Origin: an uncultured Rhodospirillaceae bacterium
GTDB taxonomy: Bacteria > Pseudomonadota > Alphaproteobacteria > Rhodospirillales > Rhodospirillaceae
Direction: 5' to 3'
Assembly: GCA_943787205.1 (NCBI GenBank)
Contig: CALSLN010000002.1
Location: 62,001 to 126,000, forward strand
Length of the DNA stretch: 64,000 nt
Of the stretch, positions 9,891 to 21,534 are shown in pieces (the stretch's first letter is position 1; each line of letters opens with the position of its first letter). The position numbers were made by a program, and so were the translations under genes. The notes under the pieces were generated by a model, which saw only the letters and a program-made list of their open reading frames with translations, had not been told where the DNA came from and did not search any database.

Positions 9891-11813
9891 CTAGCCCCCA
9901 ACCACAATCCACGACACGAACAGGGCAATCCCGATGATCATGGCGAAGGCATAATGATAGAGGTAACCAGACTGCACTGCGCCAAGACGCCGTGCACCGG
10001 CAATGATAGAGGCCGAAACCCCATCCGGACCAAAGCGGTCGATCGTTCCTTCGTCTCCACGCTTCCAAAGAAAGTTCCCAATCCAAAACGCCGGGCGAAC
10101 AAACAGGAAGTCATAAAGCTCGTCGAAGTACCATTTGTTCAGCAGGAATTGATAAACACCTGGGAACTGGGCCGCTAAACGACCTGGAATTTCAGGCCGA
10201 CGCATATACATGTGGAACGACAATCCAAGACCAAGCACCGTCACAACCATCGGCGACCATACCACCCAAGTCGGAACATGGTGGGCAGCTTCGATAGGGT
10301 CTTCGCCAACGACGGCTAACGCATCACGCCAGAACTCGACCCGCCCGTCGCCAATAAACAAGTCATAGCCAAGCATACCAGCGAAAATTGCACCAATCGC
10401 CAGACCAGCCAGCGGCAAGGTCATCACCAGTGGACTCTCATGGACATGGTCCATTGTCTCTTTGTCTGCGCGCGGCTCACCATGGAAGGTCATAAACAAC
10501 AACCGGCCGGAATAAAACGCCGTCAGTAGCGCAGCACCGATACCCATAATGAAGGCGTACTGACCAACGCTAGTATGCGCGCCATAGGCCGCTTCAAGGA
10601 TCATGTCTTTCGAGTAGTAACCGGCGAAGGGAGGAACTGCGACCAAGGCCAGGGTTCCAATCCACATCATCGCGTAGGTGACTTTAATGTGCTTCCAAAT
10701 ACCGCCCATCTTACGCATGTCCTGTTCGTCAGACATGGCGTGGATGACCGAGCCAGATCCAAGGAACAGCAGTGCCTTAAACCAAGCATGGGTCATCAGG
10801 TGGAAAATGGCCGCCGGATAGGCGCCAACACCACAGGCAAAGAACATGTAACCAAGTTGCGAGCAGGTCGAATATGCAATCACGCGCTTAATATCGGTTT
10901 GCACACACCCGATGGTCGCTGCAAAGAATGCCGTGGATGCGCCAACAATTGTGACGACTTCTAGTGCTGAGGGCGCGTACTCAAAGAGCGGCGACATACG
11001 AGCGACGAGGAACACGCCAGCTGTTACCATGGTTGCCGCATGGATCAACGCCGACACGGGTGTCGGGCCTTCCATGGCATCTGGCAGCCAAGTGTGGAGC
11101 AAGAGTTGGGCGGATTTGCCCATAGCGCCAACAAACAGCAGAAGACAAATCAACGTTAGGGCATGGCCCTCAATGCCGAAGAAGGTCACCGTGTCGTCTT
11201 TGTGTGCATCGACAGCGTTAAACACCGTGTCAAACGTTACAGCATCGAACACCATGTAGATGCCGAAGATGCCGAGTAAGAACCCGAAATCCCCAACACG
11301 GTTCACAACAAAGGCCTTGATCGCAGCGGCATTCGCAGTTGGTTTCTTGAACCAGAACCCAATCAACAAATACGAAACAACGCCCACGCCTTCCCAACCA
11401 AAGAACAACTGAACGAGGTTGTCTGAGGTCACCAGCATCAACATGGCAAAGGTAAACAACGACAAATAGGCCATAAAACGCGGCTTTGAGTCATCGTGGC
11501 TCATGTAACCAATGGAATACACATGGATGAGTGACGAAACACAGGTCACTGTCATCACCATGACAGCTGAGAGCGTATCAAACCGAAGAGCCCAGGCTGT
11601 CTCAAACGTGCCTGAGTTGATCCAATTCATAATGGTGATTACACGTTCGTTGCCGCCAACTGCGACGTCAAAGAACAGCGGAATAGACAGCACAGCGGCT
11701 GAACCAACACCCAAACATGTAACGATCTGAGACGCCCGGTCGCCAATTTGGCGGCCAAAGAAGCCTGCGATCATTGCCCCGACGAGAGGCAGGAAAACTG
11801 CGGCGGTTTCCAT
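9891..11813 (-). CDS. nuoL: NADH-quinone oxidoreductase subunit L
   Basis: 640 residues. It is the distal antiporter-like subunit, with about 16 membrane helices including the long lateral helix region at the C-terminus. Conserved segments include LFFGWEGVGVVSYLLIGFW (the functional Glu), LLHTWLPDAMEGPTPVSALIHA and the KRVIAYSTCSQLGYM lysine segment. It starts 8 bases after nuoK ends. An antisense frame inside it is a shadow. Confidence 0.96.
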   Translation of the reverse strand: METAAVFLPLVGAMIAGFFGRQIGDRASQIVTCLGVGSAAVLSIPLFFDVAVGGNERVITIMNWINSGTFETAWALRFDTLSAVMVMTVTCVSSLIHVYSIGYMSHDDSKPRFMAYLSLFTFAMLMLVTSDNLVQLFFGWEGVGVVSYLLIGFWFKKPTANAAAIKAFVVNRVGDFGFLLGIFGIYMVFDAVTFDTVFNAVDAHKDDTVTFFGIEGHALTLICLLLFVGAMGKSAQLLLHTWLPDAMEGPTPVSALIHAATMVTAGVFLVARMSPLFEYAPSALEVVTIVGASTAFFAATIGCVQTDIKRVIAYSTCSQLGYMFFACGVGAYPAAIFHLMTHAWFKALLFLGSGSVIHAMSDEQDMRKMGGIWKHIKVTYAMMWIGTLALVAVPPFAGYYSKDMILEAAYGAHTSVGQYAFIMGIGAALLTAFYSGRLLFMTFHGEPRADKETMDHVHESPLVMTLPLAGLAIGAIFAGMLGYDLFIGDGRVEFWRDALAVVGEDPIEAAHHVPTWVVWSPMVVTVLGLGLSFHMYMRRPEIPGRLAAQFPGVYQFLLNKWYFDELYDFLFVRPAFWIGNFLWKRGDEGTIDRFGPDGVSASIIAGARRLGAVQSGYLYHYAFAMIIGIALFVSWIVVGG

Positions 11814-11821
11814 GACTGCCC

Positions 11822-12130
11822 CTACCCCTTCAACTCATTAATATCTTCGACGGCGATAGATCGCCGCGCCCGATAAAACACGACGACAATAGCAAGACCG
11901 ATAGCGGCTTCAGCTGCAGCAACCGTCAACACGATCATCGTAAAGATTTGCCCAACCAGATCGCCCAGGAAGGACGAAAAGGCGACGAAGTTGATATTCA
12001 CGGCGAGCAGCATCAGCTCAATCGACATCAAAATAACGATCAAGTTCTTCCGGTTTAGAAAGATCCCGAAAATGCCAAGCGTAAAGAGGATCGCCGAAAC
12101 CGTAAGATAATGAGAAAGGCCAACAGCCAT
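11822..12130 (-). CDS. nuoK: NADH-quinone oxidoreductase subunit K
   Basis: 102 residues, the standard length, with three membrane helices. The membrane glutamate in [11 protein letters not shown] (helix 2) and the second one in [10 protein letters not shown] (helix 3) are the conserved proton-path residues of this subunit. The ATG overlaps the nuoJ stop by one base at 12130, so the pair is coupled. Confidence 0.96.
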   Translation of the reverse strand: MAVGLSHYLTVSAILFTLGIFGIFLNRKNLIVILMSIELMLLAVNINFVAFSSFLGDLVGQIFTMIVLTVAAAEAAIGLAIVVVFYRARRSIAVEDINELKG

Positions 12131-12748
12131 TATTGTAGCCCCTTCCCAGATTCAACTTTGACAACTTCTAACGTATCGATTGGACGACGCGCATTTTGCT
12201 CACTGATGACCTGCTTCCGCACACCGGTTCGCGTGCGGTGAGTCAGAACAATCGATCCGATCATGGCAACCAGTAGAATGATCCCCGATGCCTGGAACAA
12301 ATAGACGTAGTCCGTGTATAGAATCTGGCCAATCGCTTCCGTATTACTCATGGCGTTTGGATCTGGCGCAGGCGCCGCACGCAACATCTCAGCGCTATCC
12401 GACATTTTCCACGCGGCAAAGACGGTGATCAGCTCAGCCAGAAGAATACCGCCGACAAGCAACCCAGCCCACATGTACTTGAGGAAACCTTGCCGAATTA
12501 CCGCGATATTAATGTCGAGCATCATCACAACAAATAGGAACAGCACGGCCACAGCGCCGACGTATACGATAACCAAAATCATCGCCACAAACTCAGCGCC
12601 GAGCAAAACAAACAATCCTGCGGCGTTGAAAAAGGTGAAGATCAACCAAAGCACCGAGTGCACAGGATTGCGTCTGAAAAATCACGTTTATTGCGCCGAC
12701 CACTGCCAGCGCTGCAAACAGATAAAATGCGAGTGTCGCCGCGATCAT
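12130..12748 (-). CDS. nuoJ: NADH-quinone oxidoreductase subunit J (one-base frameshift in this sequence)
   Basis: A membrane-arm subunit of about 205 residues. The longest open frame starts at a GTG inside the gene (12663), which would drop the first helix. Reading from the ATG at 12748 gives [17 protein letters not shown] followed by GAINVIF, then breaks at a run of five A (12677-12681; T on the coding strand). Removing one base from that run gives [14 protein letters not shown], which joins the two frames and restores the conserved NPVHSVL motif. The stop overlaps nuoK. The extra base is most likely a homopolymer error, since loss of nuoJ would break complex I. Confidence 0.9.
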
Positions 12749-12823
12749 TGCGCGCCCCCTGCTTTCATCATTGCCTCTTGTTCAAATGCGTACCGCATTC
12801 TTCTTCCCCGTCTTCCGCCGCAA

Positions 12824-13312
12824 TCAACGATATGGCGCGTCGAGCTCAAGCCGTTTGGCCAGCTCTGGCTCCCACCGGTCACCATTGGCCAGCAGCTTAT
12901 CTTTGTTGTAGAGCAATTCTTCCCGTGTCTCGGTTGCGAACTCGAAGTTCGGTCCTTCAACAATCGCATCTACCGGGCATGCTTCTTCGCAAAACCCACA
13001 ATAAATGCATTTCGTCATATCAATGTCGTAACGCGTCGTGCGACGGCTACCGTCTTCGCGAGGCACCGCTTCAATCGTAATCGCCTGCGCCGGGCAAATG
13101 GCTTCACAGAGTTTGCACGCAATGCAGCGCTCTTCCCCGTTGGGATAGCGACGCAGCGCATGCTCGCCGCGAAAGCGCGGACTCAAAGGTCCCTTTTCGA
13201 ACGGATAGTTAATCGTGACCTTGGGCCCAAACATGTATTTCAATGTCAGCCACATACCGCTGATGAGCTCGGTAAGCAGGAACGAACGGGCGGTGCGATC
13301 TAAAGAAGCCAT
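12824..13312 (-). CDS. nuoI: NADH-quinone oxidoreductase subunit I (2x 4Fe-4S)
   Basis: 162 residues from the ATG at 13312, the standard NuoI length; a longer frame starting upstream is not needed. It carries clusters N6a and N6b in the connecting part of complex I. The two ferredoxin motifs are [12 protein letters not shown] and [12 protein letters not shown]. The N-terminal amphipathic segment and the C-terminal DAPYR ending are typical. It lies 16 bases after the nuoH stop and 75 bases upstream of nuoJ. Confidence 0.96.
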   Translation of the reverse strand: MASLDRTARSFLLTELISGMWLTLKYMFGPKVTINYPFEKGPLSPRFRGEHALRRYPNGEERCIACKLCEAICPAQAITIEAVPREDGSRRTTRYDIDMTKCIYCGFCEEACPVDAIVEGPNFEFATETREELLYNKDKLLANGDRWEPELAKRLELDAPYR

Positions 13313-13328
13313 GTCTTTGTTCCGTCCC

Positions 13329-14360
13329 TTACGCCGGCAGCTTGTCAAAATAGACGAGGAATCCAGCGGTCAGAGCCAACCAGATCAGTGATAATGGAAG
13401 GAAGATCTTCCAGCCTAGGCGCATTAATTGGTCATAGCGGTAGCGCGGGAATGTCGCCCGCACCCAAATGAATACAAACAAACAAAATGCAATCTTCGCC
13501 GCAAACCAAACGACGCCAGGAATCATATTCAACGGTGCCACGTCATAGAGAGGCAGCCATCCACCAAGGAACAAAATGCTGACGATCCCGCTCATCATGA
13601 TCATGTTTGCGTATTCGCCAAGGAAGAACAGCGCAAACGACATGGATGAGTATTCGGTCATAAATCCGGCAACGAGCTCAGATTCCGCTTCTGGTAGATC
13701 GAATGGATGACGGTTGGTTTCAGCCAATACGGAGATAAAGAAAATCACGAACATCGGAAAATGCGGAATAAAATACCAACCGGGAAGAAACCCAAATAAC
13801 GGTTCGGATTGCGCTTCAACCAAAGCTGACAAGTTAAGCGTTCCCGCCGTCATCAGCACGGTGATCATAATGAAACCAATGGAGACTTCATAAGACACCA
13901 TTTGCGCAGCAGAGCGCATGGCACCGAGGAATGCGTAGCGAGAGTTAGAAGCCCAACCCGCCATCACAACGCCGTAGACACCCAAAGATGAAATGGCGAA
14001 CAAATACAAAATACCGACGTTAAGGTCAGAGATCACCCAGCCCGCACTAACCGGAATAACGGCCCAGGCCAGCATCGCCAAAGAAAACGTCACCATTGGT
14101 GCCAAGAAAAACACGATGGGGCTCGCGCCCGTCGGCAACACTGTTTCTTTGGTCAGCAGCTTAAGCGCGTCAGCGATTGGCTGTAAAAGCCCAAACCATC
14201 CGACAACGTTAGGGCCAATACGCATTTGCATGGCGCTAATAATTTTACGCTCCGCATACGTCAGGTATGCGACAGAAATCAGAATAGGCACGACGAACAT
14301 CAGGATCTTAATAACGATCCAGAGAACCGGCCAAAGATAGCTTGTCCATAACTCAGCCAT
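13329..14360 (-). CDS. nuoH: NADH-quinone oxidoreductase subunit H
   Basis: 343 residues from the ATG at 14360 ([10 protein letters not shown]). A longer frame extends into nuoG but adds a basic non-membrane leader, so I reject it. There are eight to nine membrane helices. The quinone-site loop signatures are [16 protein letters not shown] near the N-terminus and [20 protein letters not shown] in the middle. The start overlaps the end of nuoG by 8 bases. Confidence 0.96.
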   Translation of the reverse strand: MAELWTSYLWPVLWIVIKILMFVVPILISVAYLTYAERKIISAMQMRIGPNVVGWFGLLQPIADALKLLTKETVLPTGASPIVFFLAPMVTFSLAMLAWAVIPVSAGWVISDLNVGILYLFAISSLGVYGVVMAGWASNSRYAFLGAMRSAAQMVSYEVSIGFIMITVLMTAGTLNLSALVEAQSEPLFGFLPGWYFIPHFPMFVIFFISVLAETNRHPFDLPEAESELVAGFMTEYSSMSFALFFLGEYANMIMMSGIVSILFLGGWLPLYDVAPLNMIPGVVWFAAKIAFCLFVFIWVRATFPRYRYDQLMRLGWKIFLPLSLIWLALTAGFLVYFDKLPA

Positions 14361-16419
14361 GGGTGCCAGTCGCCTTCTCAGTCTTACCCAACACAAACTC
14401 TTGGGTGCACTGCGCCATTGTCTTCGATGCGCGGCTTATTGGGTCCGTCTGGTAGTAGTTCTGAACCGGATAGGTAAACCCAGTTGCATCAATTGACCCT
14501 GCACTGCCGAAGCTTTCCCAATCAGCAGACACAACGTCATCGATATGGGTGAAATCTGGGCTCGCCTCTCGCAACTTCTCACGAACCTGCTCAAGGGAGT
14601 CATAGGGCAAGGTCTTACCAAGACGCTCTGATAACGCACGAACGATGGACCAGTCTTCGCGCGCATCCCCGGGTGGGAAGATTGCACGGCGGCCCAATTG
14701 AGCGCGGCCTTCCGTATTCACATACGTGGCATTCTTCTCGGTGTAGGCGGCTCCAGGCAGAATAACGTCTGCCACATGGGCGCCTGCATCACCGTGATGC
14801 CCCTGATAAATCACAAAGGCATCTTTTAGCTTAGCCGTATCAATTTCGTCAGCGCCGAGAAGGTAAACAACTTTGATATCACCGGAAGCCGCTCCATCGA
14901 GAATGGCACGCGTGTCTTTACCGCCCTCACCTGGAACAAAGCCGACATCTAATGCGCCCACGCGAGCAGCTGCGGTGTGCAGAACATTAAAGCCGTTCCA
15001 ATCACCCACAATCATGCCCGTGCTTTCCGCAACAGCATGACCCGCAGCTAGGATCGCAACACCGTCAGTGCGAGTAAGCGCGCCCATGCCCAAAACCAGC
15101 ATCGGACGCTCGGCATCTTTAAGGACCTGAGCGAACGGATGACTGCCATCCACAATCTTGGCCAACGCATCAGCCGTATCTGAAATATGATCGTAGGAAT
15201 AGGTCAGGTCGTCCGCATCACCGATGACGCCAATCTTCACGCCACCAGCAACGAACCGCTTACGAATACGTGCATTGAGAATTGGCGCTTCTTTACGCGG
15301 GTTCGTTCCTATCAGCAGAATGGCATCCGCTTCTTCAATCCCGGCAATCGTCGTGTTGAAGAGATAAGACGTTCTTACGGTTGGATCGAGCGCAGCCCCG
15401 TCTTGGCGACAGTCTGTGTTTTCTGAGCCAAGGGCTGTCATGAGATTTTTGAGCGCTAGCGTCGATTCACAATCAACCATATCACCGACAAGAGCCGCGA
15501 TCTTATCGCCGCTCATACCGTCAACTGCTTGGGCAATTGCGCCAAAAGCGTCGTCCCAATCTGCTGGCTCCAACTTACCGTCGCGACGAACATAGGGCTG
15601 ATCGAGGCGTTGATACTTCAAACCATCACAGGCGTTACGTGATTTATCCGCAAGCCATTCTTCGTTCACGCTTTCGTTCAAACGCGGCAGAACGCGCATC
15701 ACTTCTCGTCCACGACTATCAACACGAACGTTACTGCCAACTGCATCCATCACGTCCACGGTTTCAGTCTTGCGCAATTCCCACGACCGCGCCGTAAATG
15801 CGTAGGGCTTGTTGGTCAGCGCACCAACAGGACAAAGGTCGACGACGTTGCCAGAGAGCTCTGACGTCAGTGACTCTTCTAGATAGGTTGTTATTTCTGT
15901 GTCTTCGCCTCGGCCAGTCGCTCCAATTTCAGCGACACCACCAATTTCTTCCACAAAACGCACACACCGCGTGCAGTGAATACAACGAGTCATGATCGTC
16001 GAAACAATCGGCCCCATGTATTTGTCTTTAACGGCACGTTTTTGTTCACCATAGCGACCACGGTCTTGTCCAAAGGCCAAAGCTTGGTCTTGTAGATCGC
16101 ATTCGCCGCCTTGGTCGCAAATCGGACAATCAAGCGGATGATTGATCAGCAAAAATTCCATGACGCCGTTGCGGGCTTTCACAGCTTTTTCAGACTTGGT
16201 GTGAACCACCATCCCCTCGCCGACGGGCATCGCGCACGAGGCGACTGGCTTCGGTGATTTTTCAACTTCAACCAAGCACATGCGACAGTTGCCTGCGATA
16301 GACAAACGATCATGATAACAGAATCGCGGAATCTCCGAACCTGCCTGTTCAGCGGCCTGGAGAATCGTGACACCGGGATCGACTTCGATCTCAACCCCGT
16401 CAATGGTGAGCTTTGGCAT
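14353..16419 (-). CDS. nuoG: NADH-quinone oxidoreductase subunit G (iron-sulfur subunit)
   Basis: 688 residues. The N-terminal 2Fe-2S domain has [15 protein letters not shown] followed by a fourth Cys. Next comes the His-Cys3 4Fe-4S segment ([17 protein letters not shown]), then the [17 protein letters not shown] cluster. The remaining 450 residues form a molybdopterin-oxidoreductase-like domain without a cofactor role in complex I. It passes electrons from NuoF/E towards NuoI. It starts 9 bases after the nuoF stop. Confidence 0.96.
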   Translation of the reverse strand: MPKLTIDGVEIEVDPGVTILQAAEQAGSEIPRFCYHDRLSIAGNCRMCLVEVEKSPKPVASCAMPVGEGMVVHTKSEKAVKARNGVMEFLLINHPLDCPICDQGGECDLQDQALAFGQDRGRYGEQKRAVKDKYMGPIVSTIMTRCIHCTRCVRFVEEIGGVAEIGATGRGEDTEITTYLEESLTSELSGNVVDLCPVGALTNKPYAFTARSWELRKTETVDVMDAVGSNVRVDSRGREVMRVLPRLNESVNEEWLADKSRNACDGLKYQRLDQPYVRRDGKLEPADWDDAFGAIAQAVDGMSGDKIAALVGDMVDCESTLALKNLMTALGSENTDCRQDGAALDPTVRTSYLFNTTIAGIEEADAILLIGTNPRKEAPILNARIRKRFVAGGVKIGVIGDADDLTYSYDHISDTADALAKIVDGSHPFAQVLKDAERPMLVLGMGALTRTDGVAILAAGHAVAESTGMIVGDWNGFNVLHTAAARVGALDVGFVPGEGGKDTRAILDGAASGDIKVVYLLGADEIDTAKLKDAFVIYQGHHGDAGAHVADVILPGAAYTEKNATYVNTEGRAQLGRRAIFPPGDAREDWSIVRALSERLGKTLPYDSLEQVREKLREASPDFTHIDDVVSADWESFGSAGSIDATGFTYPVQNYYQTDPISRASKTMAQCTQEFVLGKTEKATGTHG

Positions 16420-16428
16420 ACCCTGTCC

Positions 16429-17717
16429 TTACGCCGCGTGCGACACTTTGCCGGCGCGATAGTCTTTAATGCGTTGTTCCATTTCAGGACGATAGTGACG
16501 GATCAAACCTTGAACCGGCCACGCCGCCGCATCACCGAGGGCACAAATTGTATGCCCTTCGATCTGATACGAAACCTCTTCCAGCATATCGATTTCTTCT
16601 AATGACGCTTCGCCAGAGACCATGCGTTTCATGACTCGATACAACCACCCCGTTCCCTCACGGCATGGCGTGCACTGGCCACAACTCTCGTGCTTATAAA
16701 ACGCCGACAACCGTGTAATCGCCGCAATGATATCGACGGACTTGTCCATGACCATCACCGCAGCCGTTCCAAGACCCGACTTCACCTCACGCAGGGAGTC
16801 AAAATCCATCAAGATGTCGTCGCAAATACTTTTCGGCAAACACGGCACGGAACTACCGCCAGGAATGATACCCTGTACGTTGTCCCAACCACCGATGACG
16901 CCACCGCAGTGCTTGTCGATCAATTCCTTGAGCGGAATGCCCATCTCTTCTTCGACGTTGCACGGGCGATTAACGTGACCCGAAATACAAAACACTTTTG
17001 TCCCAGTGTTATTGGGACGCCCTAGGCCCGCAAACCAAGACGCGCCACGCCGTAAGATCGTTGGCGCAACAGCAATGCTTTCCACATTGTTCACAGTGGT
17101 CGGGCAACCATACAGACCGACACCAGCTGGGAACGGTGGTTTCAAGCGAGGTTGACCCTTTTTGCCTTCAAGGCTCTCGATCAACGCCGTCTCTTCTCCA
17201 CAAATGTAAGCTCCAGCTCCACGATGCAGATAAAGATCAAAGTCCCAGCCAGAACCGCACGCATTTTTACCGATCAAGCCAGCTTCGTAAGCTTCATCAA
17301 TGGCGATCTGAAGGTTAGAGGCCTCTGTGTAAAACTCACCGCGAATATAGATGTAACAAGCGTGCGCGTTCATCGCGAAGCTTGCGAGCAAACAGCCCTC
17401 AATCAGCTTGTGCGGATCAAACCGCATCATGTCGCGGTCTTTACACGTGCCAGGTTCGCCCTCGTCCGCGTTCACAACAAGATAATGCGGACGATCGGTT
17501 TCTGTCTTTGGCATGAACGACCACTTGAGCCCCGTTGGGAAGCCAGCGCCGCCACGGCCACGTAAACCGGATGCCTTCATCTCATTGATGATCCAGTCCC
17601 GGCCCATGCCAAGAAGCTCTTTTGTACCGTCCCAATCTCCGCGGGCACGCGCGCCAGCAAGGCGCCAGTCATGCTCGCCGTAGAGATTAGTGAAAATGCG
17701 GTCTTGATCCTGCAACA

Positions 17718-17718
<1 letters not shown>
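16429..17718 (-). CDS. nuoF: NADH-quinone oxidoreductase subunit F (NADH-binding, FMN)
   Basis: 429 residues from the ATG at 17718, which overlaps the nuoE stop (TGATG). A GTG three bases upstream would add one residue. The glycine-rich flavin and NADH site [13 protein letters not shown] is near residue 60, the [11 protein letters not shown] segment is mid-protein, and the C-terminal cluster N3 motif is [12 protein letters not shown] with a further Cys in HTICALGD. It oxidises NADH and passes electrons to FMN and N3. Confidence 0.96.
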
Positions 17719-18426
<708 letters not shown>

Positions 18427-18430
<4 letters not shown>

Positions 18431-19630
18431 CGGTCGACCTCGCCAAACACGATGTCGATCGATCCAAGAACAGCCGGCACGTCGGCTAGCATATGGCCCC
18501 GCAGCATGAAATCCATACCCTGCATGTGAACGAAAGCCTGGGGCGCGAATACGGCATCGATACGGTTTATTCGACCCGTCTGAGATCAGGTACACACGCG
18601 AACTCACCTTTCGGCGCCTCAACGGCGGCGTACGTTTCACCGCGCGGCACGTGATATCCCTCCGTGTAAAGTTTGAAGTGGTGGATCAACGCCTCCATTG
18701 ACCCCTTCATGTCGCCGCGCGGCGGCGGCGCGATCTTGCGGTCCTGAACCTTTACCGGGCCTCGCCGGCATCTTCTCGAGGCACTGATTGATGATGCGCA
18801 GCGACTGCCGCATTTTCCTCGATACGGACGATGTAGCGGTCGTAGCAATCGCCATGTTTGCCGATGGGAATATCGAAGTCCATTTCCTCGTAGCCGTCGT
18901 AGGGCTGTGACTTGCGCAAGTCCCACGCCAGACCAGACGCCCGTCAGGTTCGGCCCGGTGAAAGCCCCAGTCGAGCGCCTGCTTCCTTCGGGACAATGCC
19001 GATGTCGACGGTGCGTTGCTTGAAGATGCGGTTGTTCGACAACAGGCCCTCGACGTCATCGATAATCTTCGGGAAGTGCAGCTGCCCACTCGGCGATCCG
19101 TTCCAGCCAACCCAGCCGGCATGTCACTTTGCCCTACGCCACGCCAGGACGGACGTAGGCTGCGTGCATACGGGCACCGGAGACATCGTCGTAAAATGCC
19201 CATCAGCTTTTCGCGTTCCTCAAACGTCCACAAGGAACGGTGTCATCGCGCCTACGTCCATGGCGTACGACCCAATATTCATGATGTGGTTTAAAATGCG
19301 GGTCAATTCGCAGAACAACATCCGAATGTACTGGCCGCGCTTCGGCACTTCGATACCCAGCAACCGCTCAACAGCGATGGCATATGCTTGCTCTTGATTC
19401 ATCGGCGAGACGTAATCAAGACGGTCAAAATATGGAACGGCCTGCAGGTAGGTCTTATGTTCAATTAGCTTTTCTGTGCCGCGGTGAAGCAATCCAATAT
19501 GAGGATCAACGCGATCAATCGTTTCACCACCCATCTCAAGAACAAGACGCAACACACCGTGGGCCGCCGGATGTTGGGGCCCGAAGTTAACCGTATAGTT
19601 CTCGATTTCAGCTTCGGCTAGTTCAGCCAT
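18427..19630 (-). CDS. nuoD: NADH-quinone oxidoreductase subunit D (frameshifts in the C-terminal two thirds)
   Basis: A 49-kDa-type quinone-site subunit of about 400 residues. From the ATG at 19630 the frame is clean for about 130 residues ([33 protein letters not shown]), then breaks near 19233. The rest is spread over all three frames: [10 protein letters not shown], then [44 protein letters not shown] and [11 protein letters not shown]. The terminal block ends in DIVFGEVDR. The stop at 18427 overlaps nuoE by 4 bases. The order and content of the fragments match an intact NuoD. Confidence 0.9.
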
Positions 19631-20259
19631 CTTGTGTCGCTTTCTCATCGCCGGGAAGCATTTGCTGATGCGCGTGCTCAGCCCTTCCCATGGGCTCATA
19701 AAATCGAATGTGCGGAAATCTTGAGTCAACTTGACGGGCTCGTAGATCACGCGTTTTTGCGCTTCGTCGTAACGCACCTCGACATAACCCGTCAGCGGAA
19801 AATCTTTTCGTTGCGGATGCCCATCGAAACCATAGTCGGTCAAGATACGGCGTAAGTCGGGATGATCCGAAAAGAACACGCCGTACATGTCCCAGACTTC
19901 GCGTTCAAACCAATCTGCGCATGAAAACACGGATGCGACCGAAGGAACTGGGGTGTCTTCGCTGGCTGAACTTTAAGACGCGCGCGCAGGTTCTGATTCA
20001 TGCTGAGGAGATGGTAGACCACTTCAAAGCGCTCTTCCCTCTCAGGAAAATCAACACCACACAGATCAACCAACTGTGAAAACTGACAGTTCGCATCATC
20101 ACGCAAAAATTTCAGCACTTTGACAATAGACGGACGCTGAACGGTAACCGTTAAGTCACCGTCCGCAACAGCCGCATCAACAATGTCATCGGGCAAAGAA
20201 AGCTTGAGAGTCTCTGCCAGTTCGACAAGGGCCGACGTTGTGTCTGAATTTTGTTCCAT
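19623..20259 (-). CDS. nuoC: NADH-quinone oxidoreductase subunit C (two one-base deletions in this sequence)
   Basis: A 30-kDa-type subunit. From the ATG at 20259 the protein runs through [11 protein letters not shown] and [10 protein letters not shown], then loses one base near 19955. The next frame supplies [32 protein letters not shown] and [13 protein letters not shown] second missing base near 19672 hides the real end ([14 protein letters not shown]), which overlaps the nuoD start by 8 bases. The span of 637 bases plus two gives exactly 213 codons. As it stands the sequence reads straight into nuoD, which could be mistaken for a nuoCD fusion. Confidence 0.9.
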
Positions 20260-20282
20260 CCGCTCGTTCCCCTAACGCCTGA

Positions 20283-20837
20283 TCAGCGATCTAACGTGCC
20301 AACGCGGCGGATTTTCTTGTGCAACTGCAAAATACCATAAAGCAGAGCTTCGGCAGTCGGTGGACAACCCGGCACATAAATATCAACGGGCACAACACGG
20401 TCACAGCCACGAACAACGGAATATGAATAATGATAATAACCACCGCCGTTGGCGCACGACCCCATCGAGATCACCCAACGTGGCTCTGGCATCTGATCAT
20501 AAACTTTACGCAGCGCCGGTGCCATTTTGTTCGTTAGCGTTCCGGCAACAATCATGACATCGGATTGACGTGGGCTCGGCCTGAACACCATTCCGAAACG
20601 GTCAAGGTCGTAGCGCGCCATAGCAGAATGCATCATCTCGACGGCACAACATGCAAGCCCGAATGACATCGGCCACATCGACCCCGTTCTCGCCCAGTTC
20701 GCTAACTCATCAACTGTGGAAAGGAGAAAACCCTTCGTCTGCAATTCTTCAGCAACACGAGCAACGACCTGGTGATCGCCGTCTGTGGTCGGACGAATTG
20801 GATCCGCTTCCACTTGTGCTGGAACCGTTACTCCCAT
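20283..20837 (-). CDS. nuoB: NADH-quinone oxidoreductase subunit B (4Fe-4S N2)
   Basis: 184 residues and intact. It holds cluster N2, the last electron carrier before quinone. The ligands are the adjacent cysteines in [10 protein letters not shown], Cys in [10 protein letters not shown] and Cys in [11 protein letters not shown]. The ATG at 20837 overlaps the end of nuoA by 10 bases. Confidence 0.96.
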   Translation of the reverse strand: MGVTVPAQVEADPIRPTTDGDHQVVARVAEELQTKGFLLSTVDELANWARTGSMWPMSFGLACCAVEMMHSAMARYDLDRFGMVFRPSPRQSDVMIVAGTLTNKMAPALRKVYDQMPEPRWVISMGSCANGGGYYHYSYSVVRGCDRVVPVDIYVPGCPPTAEALLYGILQLHKKIRRVGTLDR

Positions 20838-21193
20838 TCCAAAGCTCCCTTACGCCACTCGTAAACAAAACCGATGGTAAGAACGCCGAGGAAAATCATC
20901 ATTGACCAAAAGCCAAAGAGTCCGATCCCAGACAGGCTAACCGCCCATGGAAACAAGAAGGCGACTTCAAGATCAAATATGATGAACAAAATTGCGACGA
21001 GGTAGAATCGTACATCGAACTTGGAGCGGGAATCATCGAACGGCTCAAAGCCGCACTCATAGGTCGATGTTTTTTCAGGGTCAGGATTTGAGGGCGCGAT
21101 AATCAACGACGCCACAACAATCGCGATCGCCAAGCCAAAGGCGATGCCCATAAAAATCAGGATCGGCAGGTATTCGGTTAGAAGTTCTTCCAT
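20828..21193 (-). CDS. nuoA: NADH-quinone oxidoreductase subunit A
   Basis: 121 residues from the ATG at 21193 ([12 protein letters not shown]), the usual NuoA length. An upstream in-frame start at 21241 would add 16 polar residues and is less likely. Three membrane helices flank the conserved loop [23 protein letters not shown] (quoted in part: [16 protein letters not shown]). It is the first gene of the nuo operon. Confidence 0.94.
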   Translation of the reverse strand: MEELLTEYLPILIFMGIAFGLAIAIVVASLIIAPSNPDPEKTSTYECGFEPFDDSRSKFDVRFYLVAILFIIFDLEVAFLFPWAVSLSGIGLFGFWSMMIFLGVLTIGFVYEWRKGALEWE

Positions 21194-21336
21194 GCCCGTC
21201 TCGGTCCATTCTGGCCAGCCCAACTCAGGGGCTTTCACCACTCATTTCTATCACGTTTAGGACACTTGATTTCAAGATTACCCACGCGGTGTTTTGAGCC
21301 GTTTTCCGGCCTCTTCACCTGTCCCTTACATCGCTG

Positions 21337-21365
21337 GTGTAAACGTTGCGTGTAGCGCAAGTCAA
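21337..21365 (-). promoter_or_regulatory. Possible promoter of the nuo operon
   Basis: The 340-base gap between nuoA and the aspartate dehydrogenase gene must hold the nuo promoter. On the minus strand TTGACT (21360-21365) is followed after 17 bases by TTACAC (21337-21342). The -35 match is good and the -10 match poor. The leader to nuoA would be about 135 bases. I saw no other structure in 21194-21534. Confidence 0.3.
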
Positions 21366-21534
21366 GCCAACTTACCCGTTGACAACACTCGGTTTTCTGC
21401 GGGTTGGGGGCAATCCTGCGCCGTTCATATCTGTCTATGTTTTCAACCGGAACAGCAGCGCAATCTGACCATGGTATCGACTAACAACAAATAGCGCCGG
21501 TTTTCGCCCATTTCAGGCCAAACCACGCAGCCCC

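Noticed and set aside
12677-12681. Programmed frameshifting in nuoJ
   Set aside because: There is a homopolymer but no downstream structure or conserved slippery context, and many other genes here have the same kind of error.
12314-13303. A 329-codon plus-strand frame
   Set aside because: Antisense to nuoJ and nuoI; composition is low-quality and no motif is seen.
19220-19930. A nuoCD fusion protein
   Set aside because: The joining frame depends on a missing base; the normal nuoC end and nuoD start are both present.
21380-21385. TTGACA on the plus strand as a promoter
   Set aside because: There is no good -10 box at 16-18 bases and no plus-strand gene downstream.
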